NCBI GenBank assembly: GCA_946902875.1
Contig: OX336349.1
Span: 20,669,891 to 20,733,890 of the forward strand
Source of the DNA: Nematopogon swammerdamellus
Lineage: Eukaryota > Arthropoda > Insecta > Lepidoptera > Adelidae
DNA: 64,000 nt
Direction: 5' to 3'
The stretch's first letter is position 1, and every line of letters starts with the position of its first letter. Under the pieces are notes generated by a model. That model was not told the origin of the DNA, made no database searches, and saw only the letters and a list, made by a program, of their open reading frames with translations. The position numbers and the translations under genes were made by a program. Shown piece by piece: positions 22,277 through 31,830 of this stretch.

Positions 22277-22399
22277 TGACATTTACTTTATGCAGTAGGG
22301 ATTTCGAAAGTCGCTTTGAAAACTAGAGAGAGAGAGAGACAGAGAAAGAGAGAAATGAGTCGGCGCGCTAGAATGAAGTGTGGAAACACAAGGGTTAAA

Positions 22400-22758
22400 G
22401 TTTAAATATAAATTTGTTTTATTGGAGAAGCAGGTATTGTGAAATTTGTCTGTTTGTACACTTGTTTGTTGTTTGCTGCCCAGCCTCTTGGGAAGGCGGG
22501 TGGACCATTCTCCGCATTGAGACCTCAAGACGGTCCGTTGTACATTGGCGCTCGGGTAGTGTTACTCTAGCCACCCGAGCTCTTTCATGAAGTGGAGCAC
22601 TCTTCTCGGTCGCTTCCGCACTCCATGGGCAGTTCCCACGTTCCCAAGAAACTGCAGTCGTTCTTCTGCCACCACCGAGCACTCCAGGAGCACGTGGGTG
22701 GCTGTTTCGTCCTCCGCCATGAAACCTCTGCATAGGGGGCTGTCGGTGACACCTACGT
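22400..22758 (-). pseudogene. Non-LTR retrotransposon ORF2 C-terminus, distal part
   Basis: The - strand encodes ..DSPLCRGFMAEDETATHVLL.. followed by ..EERLQFLGNVGTAHG.. to ..MKELGWLE and a stop at 22562. The C-x-C...H...C arrangement is the Cys/His motif that closes RNase-H-bearing insect non-LTR elements (I/LOA/R1-like). A polyadenylation signal AATAAA follows near 22420. It is separated from its upstream part (23676-23850) by the mariner insertion. Confidence 0.65.
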
Positions 22759-23675
22759 GGGGCACACTAAAAGTTTCCGGAATTAATAAGAATAAAATAC
22801 TATTAAAGGTCAAAAATGAATTTATTGTTTCTCAAAATATTCTCCCTTTGCGTAAATGCACTCTTTCATACGATTAAACCAATTTTGAAAACTTTTGTGC
22901 CACTCCTCCGTGGTGACCTCAGAAACGTGTTTTTCATATTCTTCGACAGCCTCTTCTGGTGATGAAAATCGTTGACCGCGTAATTGGTTCTTAATTTTTG
23001 GGAACAGAAAAAAGTCACAAGGTGCCGTCACCTGTTACTATGTCCCACACCAAATTTGAAGCGCCTTTGTTGAATCTGGTAAGCATGGCATTGCACCAAG
23101 TGACGCGGTGCGTTTTTTGAGCCTCGGTCAAATTGTGTGGGATCCACCGCGAGCACAGCTTTCTCACACCCAAATGTTTGTGTAGGATTGATTGTATTTG
23201 ACTCATGCCTATGTCTAGGGATGCCCGAATCTCATGGTAGGTCACATGCCTGTCTGTTTCGATCATACGGCGCACAGCATCGATGTTTTTGTTGTTCACA
23301 GCGGTGAACGGGCGACCATCGACAGATTCGTCACTGAGATTGACACGACCGCGCTTGAATTCTGTAAACCAGCAATAAATAGTCGTCTTGCATGGTGCTT
23401 CATCGCCAAAAGCAGATTGAAGCCGAGCGAGGCTCTGATGAGCTGTCAAATTACACTTAAAATCGTAGAAAATCATACTACGAAAATTTTCCCGGGTTAA
23501 ATTTATGTTAATGTAGACACGCAGTTTTTAAAATGGCGCCACAATTGAAAAACAATTGACAGTCAGATGAAACAAACTGCATTCTACAGCCAAAGAGTTC
23601 CATTTTCAAATGTTGTAATTACTTTTTAAATATTGTTTATGTAAGTGGCCAATTCCGGAAACTTTTAGTGTGCCC
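22759..23675 (-). mobile_element. mariner-type element, internally deleted
   Basis: The terminal inverted repeats GGGCACACTAAAAGTTTCC (left) and GGAAACTTTTAGTGTGCCC (right) bound about 917 bp, clearly shorter than the usual 1.3 kb. It interrupts a non-LTR ORF2 whose coding sequence resumes on both sides, so mariner is the younger insertion. Confidence 0.85.
22822..23476 (-). pseudogene. mariner transposase, defective
   Basis: The N-terminal part (23476 down to 23015) has the paired helix-turn-helix region, including the WFTEFKRGRVNLSDESVDGR block, and reaches VTGD, the position of the first catalytic Asp. It then breaks into another frame. The C-terminal part (23031 to 22822) starts at APCDFFLFPKIKNQLRG, the region of the third catalytic Asp, and ends ..ECIYAKGEYFEKQ. 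The segment between, with the second catalytic Asp, is missing and the two halves are out of frame, so no active enzyme can be made. Assigned to the Tc1/mariner superfamily (DD34D-like) from these motifs. Confidence 0.85.
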
Positions 23676-23850
23676 TATGTATAATAAACAAGTGCCTGTT
23701 GAGTGTGCAGTGACCCGTAAGAAGTCCCACCGCCATACGGAGTTGACCCCTGTGGAACTTTAGTAGGCGCTTCCTGAGTCGCAGGTCCAGTTTGGGAATA
23801 GCTTCCCGGGATTGCCTGCAGTCCCTGGTATTGGCCCAAAGATTTTCATG
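23676..23850 (-). pseudogene. Non-LTR retrotransposon ORF2 C-terminus, proximal part
   Basis: Encodes ..RDCRQSREAIPKLDLRLRKR.. and ..RGQLRMAVGLLTGHCTLNRH.., typical of the region between an RNase H domain and the final Cys/His motif. It continues in 22758-22562 beyond the mariner insertion. Confidence 0.6.
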
Positions 23851-24479
23851 TTTAGATTTTGTTAGTTGATATAGACAATAATATTTAAACTGGGTAGACA
23901 CGTCGTACACTTATTAAAAACATAGAACAGACATGGGCTACTGAAGTTGTAATATTTTTTCGCCAAATTTTTTTTTGCTACTTACAATATCTTAATTTAA
24001 CATATTATCTTCAATCTTACAAATTGATTCAAAAATATCTACCTGCTCTAAAAGTTTTTTTTTTATTTTGGCTAAAAAATATACACATCAAATTCACGCA
24101 ATTTTGACGGCTGCATGCGGACTTCTCCAAATTTTTATTTTTATAGAAATCGCGTCTTGTGGCGTCGCCGTGGCACCCATAAGGTGTCTAACGACGACGC
24201 CCAAGCCCATGCACATTCGGTGGTACGCCACACGTTCAAAACATTTTGCAAACTACGTTACCTTTTCGTTTTCCGGTTTTTGCGATTAGTATAGTAACGG
24301 TTGCGCGATCCCAGATTTCCACTTTCTAAACCGGCGCGTGAGATCGGCGCGACCGGTCGCCCGCCTCCGCTGAGTTACGATCCAGGAACTAACGCGGACA
24401 ACTCTTCCTTAAATATTACCTGTATTCTACGTTCATACTTATTATCATCAAGCTGTATCCCGCAGAGTAATCGGTGTTG
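23851..24479. other. No feature recognised
   Basis: AT-rich, except a GC-rich patch at 24300-24390 without supported coding. Confidence 0.4.
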
Positions 24480-24703
24480 TACTGCAAGAACTTTAACCCG
24501 CACAGGTTGCTACCACCGCACATAATGAAATGTCGGTTGAGACGGCTATGTAAATAGTTCAAGTTTTCCGGCCAGTTCAGTGTAGCCGGCACGACCGAAG
24601 GGAAACGCTGACACGGCATCTAGTTCACCAAGGTGTTATGGGCTGACGTCACGGATGTAGTAGGTGATGTAGCCAATCGTTTCAGTTTCCATAAAAAAAA
24701 AAC
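24480..24703 (+). mobile_element. SINE family B, 5'-truncated
   Basis: CACCGCACATAATGAAATGTCGG to GTTTCAGTTTCCATAAAAAAA; the body is intact and the head missing. Confidence 0.7.
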
Positions 24704-24712
24704 TTGTGGAAT

Positions 24713-25150
24713 GTCCCGCGATCTAAAACCATTGCAACTCCGTAGGGAGGGACGTCGGCTCCCTAAGTGTGTTCTATCGCTTATTCAATGGGGGGTACTC
24801 GGAGGAGCTGTTTAACGAGATTCCGCCGCCGTCCCCTTTCCACCTCCGCACCGCGCACACTGGGCAGGGATTGCATCCCTACAAATCGGTTCTGCAGATA
24901 TTTCCTCCACGGAAAGAATAGGTCAACTCTGGAATGCTCTTTCTGCCAATATATTGCCTCCCAAGTACAGTCTCGGGTCTTTCAAGAGGGCGTGAATAGG
25001 CCGTCCTGTCAGGCCGTCATGGCACTCGCAACCCCCGCATACGACTGATTGTTCATGGACGTCGTTGTCCTCTGTGTCGTTCAAGGAGCTTTGTGTCGTT
25101 AGACACCTTAAGGGTGAAGTGGCTAAGCGAAAAACGTCGTCGCGCTTTCA
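24713..25150 (+). pseudogene. Jockey-group ORF2 C-terminus, degraded
   Basis: With frame changes the + strand reads RDLKPLQLRREGRRLP, then a Pro/Arg-rich stretch including RTLGR, then a Leu-Pro-Ser stretch, and ends in the block corresponding to CACTCGCAACCCCCGC...TTAGACACCTTAAGGG and an A-rich tail. These are the conserved end blocks of the family also found at 61340-62335. Several stops and a small internal duplication (TTGTGTCGTT near 25090) disable it. Confidence 0.6.
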
Positions 25151-25599
25151 ATAAAAAAATAATAATACATTGCGCTCCTAAGTCGCTATTAGAACGCAGC
25201 TATTGTTTACGGATAAAGTGGCATCAGCTGTCACCTGACAAATGGTGGAAATGTCAAATAAATGTCAAAATGAAAGAAGAACAAGATGACGCTGATGACG
25301 CAGTGCTGTCTCGCTCTACATACAGGTGAAGAGCGAGAGAGGACTGCGCCGTCACATTGATTTCGACGTTCGTTCGACAGTTTCCAAGTGAGCGTGACAA
25401 GGTTCTGCCCGATGACACTACTTCATCTCGAAACGACTTTCCAAATTAAAAGGGCGCACCGAAGAAAATGTATTATTTTGTCAGTAAATATCTAATTTGT
25501 AATGAGAAATAGTACAAATATTGTTGTCAGCCACGATAGCTCTGTATCGGCGTTCGCTCGTAGAAATTCCGTACACCACCGGGCCGGTCGGACTTTGGA
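25151..25599. other. No feature recognised
   Basis: Intronic-looking; a 78-codon frame at 25093-25329 overlaps the retroelement end and has no support. Confidence 0.4.
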
Positions 25600-25841
25600 T
25601 CGAAGTTGGATAGCTGCTTCGATCGATCTTTCAATCAGTGCGGTGGTATCAATCCGGTCCGGTTAATCCCTACAACCTAGTTAAGGTGAGGTAAGGGAGA
25701 TTCTGTTTTGCGTGGAATTCGAACCACGGCCAGTCGTAGCGGTCGAATTGTCATCCATTCAAAGTCCGATGGCGCCCGGTGTGTTTAACTTCGAAAATGT
25801 GACGCCTATGCATAGCATCACCGAGCTACCGAGACTGACCA
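25600..25841 (-). mobile_element. SINE family B with head, diverged
   Basis: GGTCAGTCTCGGTAGCTCGG and GGTTCGAATTCCACG on the - strand give the A- and B-box-like parts. The body is truncated and the flanks are worn. Confidence 0.6.
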
Positions 25842-25925
25842 ACAACAGGTTCTTTCTTTCTGATATAATATTGTATAGTTTCCTGATATGTTTATCTAAC
25901 ATAGGCATTTTTCTTACCTTATAAT

Positions 25926-27536
25926 CAGGGATCGGAATAGTTAAGATAAGAGTTTAAAAACCCAATGTTGGCAAGAAGACATAACACAGAGTGCCTTTCA
26001 GTCCCTAGGATCACATACTTGTTGCGCACCACGCCTACCTGGACATATGCACTTCTTCACGATTTTGACCACATCATTCAACATTCATTAAATAACATTT
26101 TAAATATACATTTAACTAATTTCACACAAGCATCGCTTCCAATAAGTTACGGTGGTTTGGGCATTAGAAAATTGGTTGATATTTGCACACCGGCATACTT
26201 ATCATCCGTTCACAGCACCCGCACTCTCTGTACAGACATTCTCGCTAAAACCAAACAGAACACCGAGGAGCCAATGATCGGTGAAACAGAGGCTTTTGAG
26301 ATCTGGAAGAATTTATCCTCCTGCACCGATGCCCCCAGCGAACCTAATAGTCAGAAAATATGGGATAAACCCATCATTGAAAAAATATTTGATTCACTGG
26401 AAAAAAAAACACCCGCAGACGAGGCGCGCCTTTTGGCGTTGCGTGAGAGAGAGTCCGGGTCCTGGTTGCATGCTATACCCTCGCCAACAACGGGCATGCT
26501 CCTGGATCCGCACTCCATCCGCATAGCCATCTCCCTGCGTCTTGGCGCTAAAACAAATGCTCTCCACAGGTGTGTATGTGGCGATACTGCTGACGAATTC
26601 GGGCACCACGGGTTATGCTGCCAGAAGAGCGCGGGTAGAATCCCACGTCACCATATGCTCAACGACATATTAAAAAGATCACTCGTATCAGCCGGCTTTC
26701 CCTCAACTCTGGAGCCAGTGGGCCTATTCCGGGACGATGGTAAGCGTCCAGATGGCATGACCATCATCCCGTGGCGTGAGGGAAAGTCACTGGTGTGGGA
26801 TGCTACCTGCGCCGATACTCTGTGCAGCAGTCACGTTAAGGCATGCTCGAAGCGCGCCGGCGCAGCCGCTGAAACTGCAGCTCGCCACAAGCACACCAAA
26901 TACAGTTCGGTGGCACACCAGCACATCTTCGCCGCATTTTCGGTGGAGACGATGGGGGCATGGTCTGAGGAGGCAAAGCGGCTCGCGAAAGACATCGGGA
27001 TGTCCCTGTACGCTGCTTCAGGAGAACAACGTTCGCTCGAGTTCCTGAGGCAGCGTATCAGTGTGGCCATCCAGCGAGGCAACGCCGCTAGCGTCCTCGG
27101 TACAGTGCCCACATCGTCACACCTGGAGGAGGGTTATTAAGTTTTGTATTGGTTATAGGTTTATATTTTATTTTGTAGTTAAGTTTTTTAGTTTTTAGTA
27201 GTTTTTAGTTATAGTTTTTTATTTTATTTGATAGGTAGTTTAAGTTTATTTAATAATTTTAATTTATTACTCTTATAAGATGTATACTACATTTTTGAAT
27301 AATAAAAAACACAGAGTGGTTAAAACCAACTCTTTCGGGAATTTTGAAAAATTCCCGGGAATTCCGAAAATTTGAAGAATATATCCCGGTAGTGACATAG
27401 TTAGGAACTTTTCAAACTTCTAAGATTCTGTAATGTATGAATACCTTATTTAAAAAGCCTAAAATGATTTTGAAAAAAAAAAAAACATAATTGGTAGGGA
27501 AGTGATTTTGATTTAATCTACCTATTCCGATCCTTG
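25926..27536. mobile_element. hAT-type element containing a retrotransposon segment
   Basis: The ends CAGGGATCGGAATAG and CTATTCCGATCCTTG are inverted repeats. The flanks are an exact 8-bp duplication CTTATAAT (25918-25925 and 27537-27544), diagnostic of hAT transposition. No hAT transposase is inside; about 1.35 kb of the interior is the 3' half of a non-LTR retrotransposon. Near its edges, TTTAAAAACC (25953-25962) and GTTAAAACC (27318-27326) could be an imperfect target duplication of that retro-insertion into the MITE. Confidence 0.85.
25965..27140 (+). CDS. REL-endonuclease retrotransposon ORF, C-terminal 391 codons
   Basis: An uninterrupted 391-codon frame. Residues 1-190 resemble the thumb/linker region after a reverse transcriptase (..ISYGGLGIRKLVDICTPAYL..). 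Then comes a Cys/His motif CVCGDTADEFGHHGLCC, fitting CxCx8Hx4C, then ..RDDGKRPDGMTIIPWREG.. leading to VWDATCADT. The last fits the RPDx(about 15)D motif of restriction-like endonucleases in R2/R4/CRE/NeSL-type non-LTR elements. The RT catalytic core is missing, so the copy is 5'-truncated and the ATG at 25965 is incidental. A T/A-rich 3' UTR with AATAAAAAA follows at about 27300. The lack of any stop in 391 codons suggests recent insertion. Confidence 0.75.
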   Translation: MLARRHNTECLSVPRITYLLRTTPTWTYALLHDFDHIIQHSLNNILNIHLTNFTQASLPISYGGLGIRKLVDICTPAYLSSVHSTRTLCTDILAKTKQNTEEPMIGETEAFEIWKNLSSCTDAPSEPNSQKIWDKPIIEKIFDSLEKKTPADEARLLALRERESGSWLHAIPSPTTGMLLDPHSIRIAISLRLGAKTNALHRCVCGDTADEFGHHGLCCQKSAGRIPRHHMLNDILKRSLVSAGFPSTLEPVGLFRDDGKRPDGMTIIPWREGKSLVWDATCADTLCSSHVKACSKRAGAAAETAARHKHTKYSSVAHQHIFAAFSVETMGAWSEEAKRLAKDIGMSLYAASGEQRSLEFLRQRISVAIQRGNAASVLGTVPTSSHLEEGY

Positions 27537-27572
27537 CTTATAATAATGGGTTCAACATTGATGTTTAGTCTC

Positions 27573-27950
27573 CAGTGGCGGTGCTAGACCAAACGTAGCC
27601 ATCAGCGACATCAGCTTTGCGAGGCCTCTTTCATTTTCCAGTCAGAAAGAAAACGCTAAATAGAATGAGACTGATGTATTATGAGTATATGAGTTTTATT
27701 GATAATGAAATGTTGACAAAAATTACATGAACATTCACAAATTAAAACAAATAACCCAACAAGTAATAGCCCAAAGTGTGCGTCCATACTTTGAGAGCGT
27801 GCGAGAATTTTTGGGATCGCGCGATCCCAAATGGAGTAAGCTAGGGTAAACGAATTTTTGCGAACACCCGCAGGCGCGAGGCCGACGGGCGGCGCGCGCG
27901 CGGAGGGGCGGTCGCGACGACGACGTTGCCGACGCCTAGCGCCGCCACTG
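27573..27950. mobile_element. hAT MITE with exact 8-bp TSD
   Basis: The ends CAGTGGCGGTGCTAGAC and GACGCCTAGCGCCGCCACTG form a terminal inverted repeat. The exact duplication TTAGTCTC occurs at 27565-27572 and 27951-27958. The interior is AT-rich then GC-rich, including the palindrome GGGATCGCGCGATCCC, and is non-coding. A second copy lies at 33726-34075. Confidence 0.9.
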
Positions 27951-28054
27951 TTAGTCTCTCACACACACGTAGTATGTATAAAAGGGGCCAACTGAAAACC
28001 AGCGCTGCAGGGTACGATCCTGCAGCAAAATGCTGAGTCTCGAGAGGTCTCCTT

Positions 28055-28735
28055 TTTACCGGGCTACAGCGAAGCCAAATGGAAGGGTTATGAATTTAGC
28101 GTGTATGTATGTATTTGCCTGAAATACTTGGACCGTTTTTAATTAAATTGCGATTAGATGCGCCTCACGCGAGTGTTATCCTTACCTTTAATAAAACCCA
28201 ATGTCTGCTTTCTGTCTGTATGTCTCTTTGTCCACTTATAACTTGAGAACCACTGAACCGATTTTAATAAAGTTTGCTTCTACGGATAGCTTGGTTCTTC
28301 CCATCAATTATAGGCTACTTTTCATAACGTTAAATGGCTTATGAGGTTAGCAGAGTCAAATATGAGAGGGGGCGGAGCCGCGGGCGCAGTTATCCGTATA
28401 TGTAGTACATGGCATATTTCTTTAAGAACTCAAAATAGCGGACATTCAGCGCCAATTTGTCAAAATTTGAAAATAACTGTATGATAATTTTTTCAAACCA
28501 CATCGAGCGGGGCATCGTTGTCAAGAGATTGAATAGTTTAAAAGTAAAAGGAATGAAATAAAAAATAAAATAAAAATTATATAAAACTCGTCTTAAAAAA
28601 ACTACGGCAATAACAAGGAAAGTTGATCGAAAATGCTGTAGTCGCATAGAAGGATTCGAATAGACAGGTAGCCCGACTACAGCATTTTCGACTAACTATT
28701 CTTGTTATTTCCTTCGTTTTTTGTAGTCGGGTTTT
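28055..28735. mobile_element. MITE with CCCGACTAC-type ends, interrupted by element D
   Basis: TACCGGGCTACAGCGAAGCCAAAT and GAAGGGTTATGAATTTAGCG at the left match 60225-60270. A block with AAAATAGCGGACATTCAGCG matches that element's interior. AGTCGAAAATGCTGTAGTCG-type ends lie at 28630-28700 and 28723-28732. Element D (28183-28397) sits inside it. The right boundary is approximate. Confidence 0.45.
28183..28397 (-). mobile_element. Dispersed element D, copy 3, nested
   Basis: TTTAATAAAACCCAATGTCT...GCTTATGAGGTTAGCAGAG...GGCGGAGCCGCGGGCGCAG; reverse orientation relative to 15063-15375. Confidence 0.7.
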
Positions 28736-28855
28736 ATATAATTTATAAATATTTTTTCTTCGTGTTATAGTAGAAATTCAAAACATTTCATTTCATTTCA
28801 AGTGGACTAAAGGTCATACGTAACGGATATTGTATTCGCGTGTTGTTTGTTTCAG

Positions 28856-29010
28856 TGAGCGAGATAGACCAGTGCTTGTCGAGCGTTGGTGGGTCGGCGG
28901 GGGCGCTCGCGCTGGCTGGCGTGGCGGCCGCCTCCGTCTACTACCTCAGCACCAGGCCCACGCCGGAGAAACCCCTCGTCCCGCTCCACGAGCAGAGCTT
29001 CCTAGAACCG
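28856..29010 (+). CDS. Acsl: Long-chain acyl-CoA synthetase, N-terminal membrane-anchor exon
   Basis: A clean acceptor (TTGTTTGTTTCAG) precedes an exon of 155 nt. It encodes SEIDQCLSSVGG, a hydrophobic helix (GALALAGVAAASVYYL), then STRPTPEKPLVPLHEQSFLE. In the ACSL1/5/6 branch a single membrane anchor is followed by a TRPxPxxPPxxLxxQS segment before the AMP-forming ligase domain, and this order and signature match. ACSL enzymes convert fatty acid, ATP and CoA to acyl-CoA at ER or mitochondrial membranes. The exon starts two bases into a codon (compatible with 15857-16028) and ends at a codon boundary before GTTGGT, a weak donor. The downstream catalytic exons are not in the window. Overlapping frames in this GC-rich exon are shadows. 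Confidence 0.65.
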
Positions 29011-29034
29011 GTTGGTGCTTACTTATTTTCCCAC

Positions 29035-29115
29035 ATACATACATAGGTACATATATATACACACATGCATACATGCATGCATACATACCATTACATACAT
29101 ACATACATATATATC
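29035..29115 (+). repeat. (ACAT)n / (GCAT)n microsatellite
   Basis: Irregular ACATACATAC and ATGCATGC units just after the exon donor. Confidence 0.85.
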
Positions 29116-29179
29116 TGCATCTGTCACAAATCAGCACATGCGTGTCTAGGCAGTGGCAAACATTTTTGTAAAGAAGAAG

Positions 29180-29412
29180 AAGAACACCACGTTTCGCAAA
29201 GTATTCGAATAAGATTCAATAGATCAAGCAAGCAAGTAAGGCACGAAGACTCACCTGCTGCATGACTCGGTGGAAGTACCGTGGCAATGTGAGAGGTGGC
29301 GAGCCTGTCGCCCTTTAGCGCGGCATCTTGTCCTTATCCCTTAGTCGCATTTAACGACATGCATAGGGAGAGATGCAGTGGGGCTATTATTTTTAAGTAC
29401 CGGCCCCCACAC
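29180..29412 (-). repeat. Dispersed element C, reverse copy
   Basis: CACGTTTCGCAAAGTATTCG...GGTGGCGAGCCTGTCGCCC...GGGAGAGATGCAGTGGGGC...TACCGGCCCCCACAC, the reverse of 8028-8370. Confidence 0.7.
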
Positions 29413-30132
29413 AATCAATTCCCATAGTAAAAACGTTAATATGTGCATACACGCATCAAACTTGGTGTGATCATAGTGGAAACGCTAAACAGGCCAATTA
29501 CGTGGTGGTACGCAACCCTCGGAGCGCGAGTCCGATTTTTTGAGGGTTAAAAACGGTTTTTGCACTAACAGTCCCAACATTGAGCGTGGAATGGGGGGTT
29601 TAAAGCGCTGGGCAGACTCGTCTTGGCAGCGATCGCCCGCTCAGATATTTATAACTCATTGTGGCACAGACTGCCCCTGTTCCCGGCAGTCTCGTGTGCG
29701 CTTCGGTGAAAGTGACAGTCGCCTTGGAGGACACTCTCCATCAGCGGGATCTGTTGGAGGCCAATCAGATGCAGAATTTTATCTTAATAATCGCGTGAGA
29801 TTCGAATTTGCCGAGATCAACCTTTAACTATACCATTCCGTAATTAATCGGATTATTAAGTATTTTTATTTTATTTTCATTGAGTTCAGTAATAAATATT
29901 ATTTATATAATTAAAATATCTTTGATACGTACATCTTTACAAAGAAAATAATAAATATCATTGCTAATACCTTAATTATCTTCTGAAGACATATTATCAT
30001 TTGAAATATATATAATTTGTTTTATAGTTTCATGTAAAACTCCAAACTCTTCAGATTGGTCTCTCGAACCGGGTCTTTAAGTGAAGAAACAGTCGTGTTC
30101 CCCGAATGTGTGCGTTACATAAGAGAGGTTTG
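29413..30132. other. Upstream region of alternative first exon
   Basis: No coding or repeat is supported. The last about 90 bases before 30133 should contain the promoter of the first alternative exon. A purine/pyrimidine-mixed stretch with GAAACAGTCGTGTT near 30086 and an AT-rich run near 30005-30030 are the only promoter-like features, and neither is a strong TATA or initiator match. Confidence 0.25.
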
Positions 30133-30153
30133 AAAAACGCGGCCAGTTGCGCA

Positions 30154-30162
30154 ATGATGTGA
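30154..30162 (+). promoter_or_regulatory. Minimal upstream ORF (ATG ATG TGA)
   Basis: A two-codon upstream frame lies about 50 nt before the main ATG at 30212. It is kept in all five units (equivalent bases start at 30506, 30858, 31210 and about 31773). Minimal uORFs commonly lower translation of the main frame; its use here is inference. Confidence 0.4.
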
Positions 30163-30211
30163 CTAGTGTATTAACTCGTGGATCGCTGTTGAAAGTGCTA
30201 ACATAGTCAAG

Positions 30212-30292
30212 ATGCCGTGCTGCGGTTGCTGCCATGGTGTGGCGCCCATCAGGCCGCCCATAGAAGTCACCAATCAGTCGGATGTTTTGAAA
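30212..30292 (+). CDS. Acsl: ACSL alternative first exon, copy 1
   Basis: ATG at 30212 with A at -3 and an in-frame stop (TAG at 30203). It encodes 27 residues: MPCCGCCHGVAPIRPPIE followed by VTNQSDVLK. The exon then meets a consensus donor AAA|GTGAGT at a codon boundary, the same phase as the end of the membrane-anchor exon 28856-29010. The PPIEVTNQS segment aligns with PLVPLHEQS of that exon, so the two look like mutually exclusive 5' exons of one gene. This version lacks the membrane helix and instead starts with four Cys in CCGCC, plausible S-acylation sites. Known family: ACSL genes often use alternative first exons that change localisation. Function of this isoform is inference. Confidence 0.6.
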
Positions 30293-30563
30293 GTGAGTTT
30301 ACCTAGAAGTCAATAGTCAGTCCGGCGTTTTGAAAGTAAGTTTATCTAGAAGTCATTGACTTCAATCAATCAGTGTGGTCTTTTGAAAGTGAGTTTAGCT
30401 AGAAGTCAATAATCTGGTGTTTTGAAATTAAGTTTACCTAGAAGTCGATAGTCAGTTTGGTGTTTTGAAAGTGAGTTTACGTAGAAAAACGCGGCCAGTT
30501 GCGCAATGATGTGACTAGTGTATTAACTCGTGGATCGCTGTTGAAAGTGCTAACATAGTCAAG

Positions 30564-30644
30564 ATGCCGTGCTGCGGTTGCTGCCATGGTGTGGCGCCCA
30601 TCAGGCCGCCCATAGAAGTCACCAATCAGTCGGATGTTTTGAAA
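30564..30644 (+). CDS. Acsl: ACSL alternative first exon, copy 2
   Basis: Base-for-base the same coding exon as copy 1, with the same 5' UTR and GTGAGT donor, 352 bp downstream. Whether it is transcribed separately or spliced out of longer transcripts is unknown. Confidence 0.55.
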
Positions 30645-30915
30645 GTGAGTTTACCTAGAAGTCAATAGTCAGTCCGGCGTTTTGAAAGTAAGTTTATCTA
30701 GAAGTCATTGACTTCAATCAATCAGTGTGGTCTTTTGAAAGTGAGTTTAGCTAGAAGTCAATAGTCTGGTGTTTTGAAATTAAGTTTACCTAGAAGTCAA
30801 TAGTCAGTTTGGTGTTTTGAAAGTGAGTTTACGTAGAAAAACGCGGCCAGTTGCGCAATGATGTGACTAGTGTATTAACTCGTGGATCGCTGTTGAAAGT
30901 GCTAACATAGTCAAG

Positions 30916-30996
30916 ATGCCGTGCTGCGGTTGCTGCCATGGTGTGGCGCCCATCAGGCCGCCCATAGAAGTCACCAATCAGTCGGATGTTTTGAAA
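30916..30996 (+). CDS. Acsl: ACSL alternative first exon, copy 3
   Basis: Identical coding sequence and donor to copies 1 and 2; offset 352 bp. Confidence 0.55.
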
Positions 30997-31267
30997 GTGA
31001 GTTTACCTAGAAGTCAATAGTCAGTCCGGCGTTTTGAAAGTAAGTTTATCTAGAAGTCATTGACTTCAATCAATCAGTGTGGTCTTTTGAAAGTGAGTTT
31101 AGCTAGAAGTCAATAGTCTGGTGTTTTGAAATTAAGTTTACCTAGAAGTCAATAGTCAGTTTGGTGTTTTGAAAGTGAGTTTACGTAGAAAAACGCGGCC
31201 AGTTGCGCAATGATGTGACTAGTGTATTAACTCGTGGATCGCTGTTGAAAGTGCTAACATAGTCAAG

Positions 31268-31348
31268 ATGCCGTGCTGCGGTTGCTGCCATGGTGTGGCG
31301 CCCATCAGGCCGCCCATAGAAGTCACCAATCAGTCGGATGTTTTGAAA
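31268..31348 (+). CDS. Acsl: ACSL alternative first exon, copy 4
   Basis: Identical coding sequence and GTGAGT donor. It is followed by a longer run of about ten donor-like minisatellite units, the first of which diverge from those of copies 1-3. Confidence 0.55.
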
Positions 31349-31830
31349 GTGAGTTTACCTAGAAGTCAATAGTCAGTGTGGTGTTTTGAAAGTAAGTTTA
31401 TCTAGAAGTCATTGACTTCAATCAATCAGTATGGTCTTTTGAAAGTGAGTTTAGCAAGAAGTCAATAGTCAGTCTGGTGTTTTGAAATTAAGTTAGAAGT
31501 CAATAGTCAGCTTGGTGTTTTGAAAGTAAGTTTACCTAGAATGTCAATAATCAGTGTGGTGGTTTGAAAGTGAGTTTAGCTCTCGGTTTAGCTACAAGTC
31601 AGTCGGTGTTTTGAAAGTAAGTTTACCTATAATTCAATAGTCAGTCGGGTGTTTTGAAAGCAAGAAGTCAATAGTCAGTCTGGTGTTTTGAAATTAAGTT
31701 TACCTAGAAGTCAATAGTCAGTCTGGTGTTTTGAAAGTGAGAAAAACGTAGAAAAACGCGGCCAGTTGCGCAATGATGTGACTAGTGTATTAACTCGTGG
31801 ATCGCTGTTGAAAGTGCTAACATAGTCAAG

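Noticed and set aside
26831..27112. Antisense frame over the REL-endonuclease ORF
   Set aside because: Shadow of the 391-codon frame, which carries recognisable motifs.
28830..29171. 113-codon frame overlapping the ACSL anchor exon
   Set aside because: Alternative frame of a GC-rich exon that runs on into the ACAT microsatellite.
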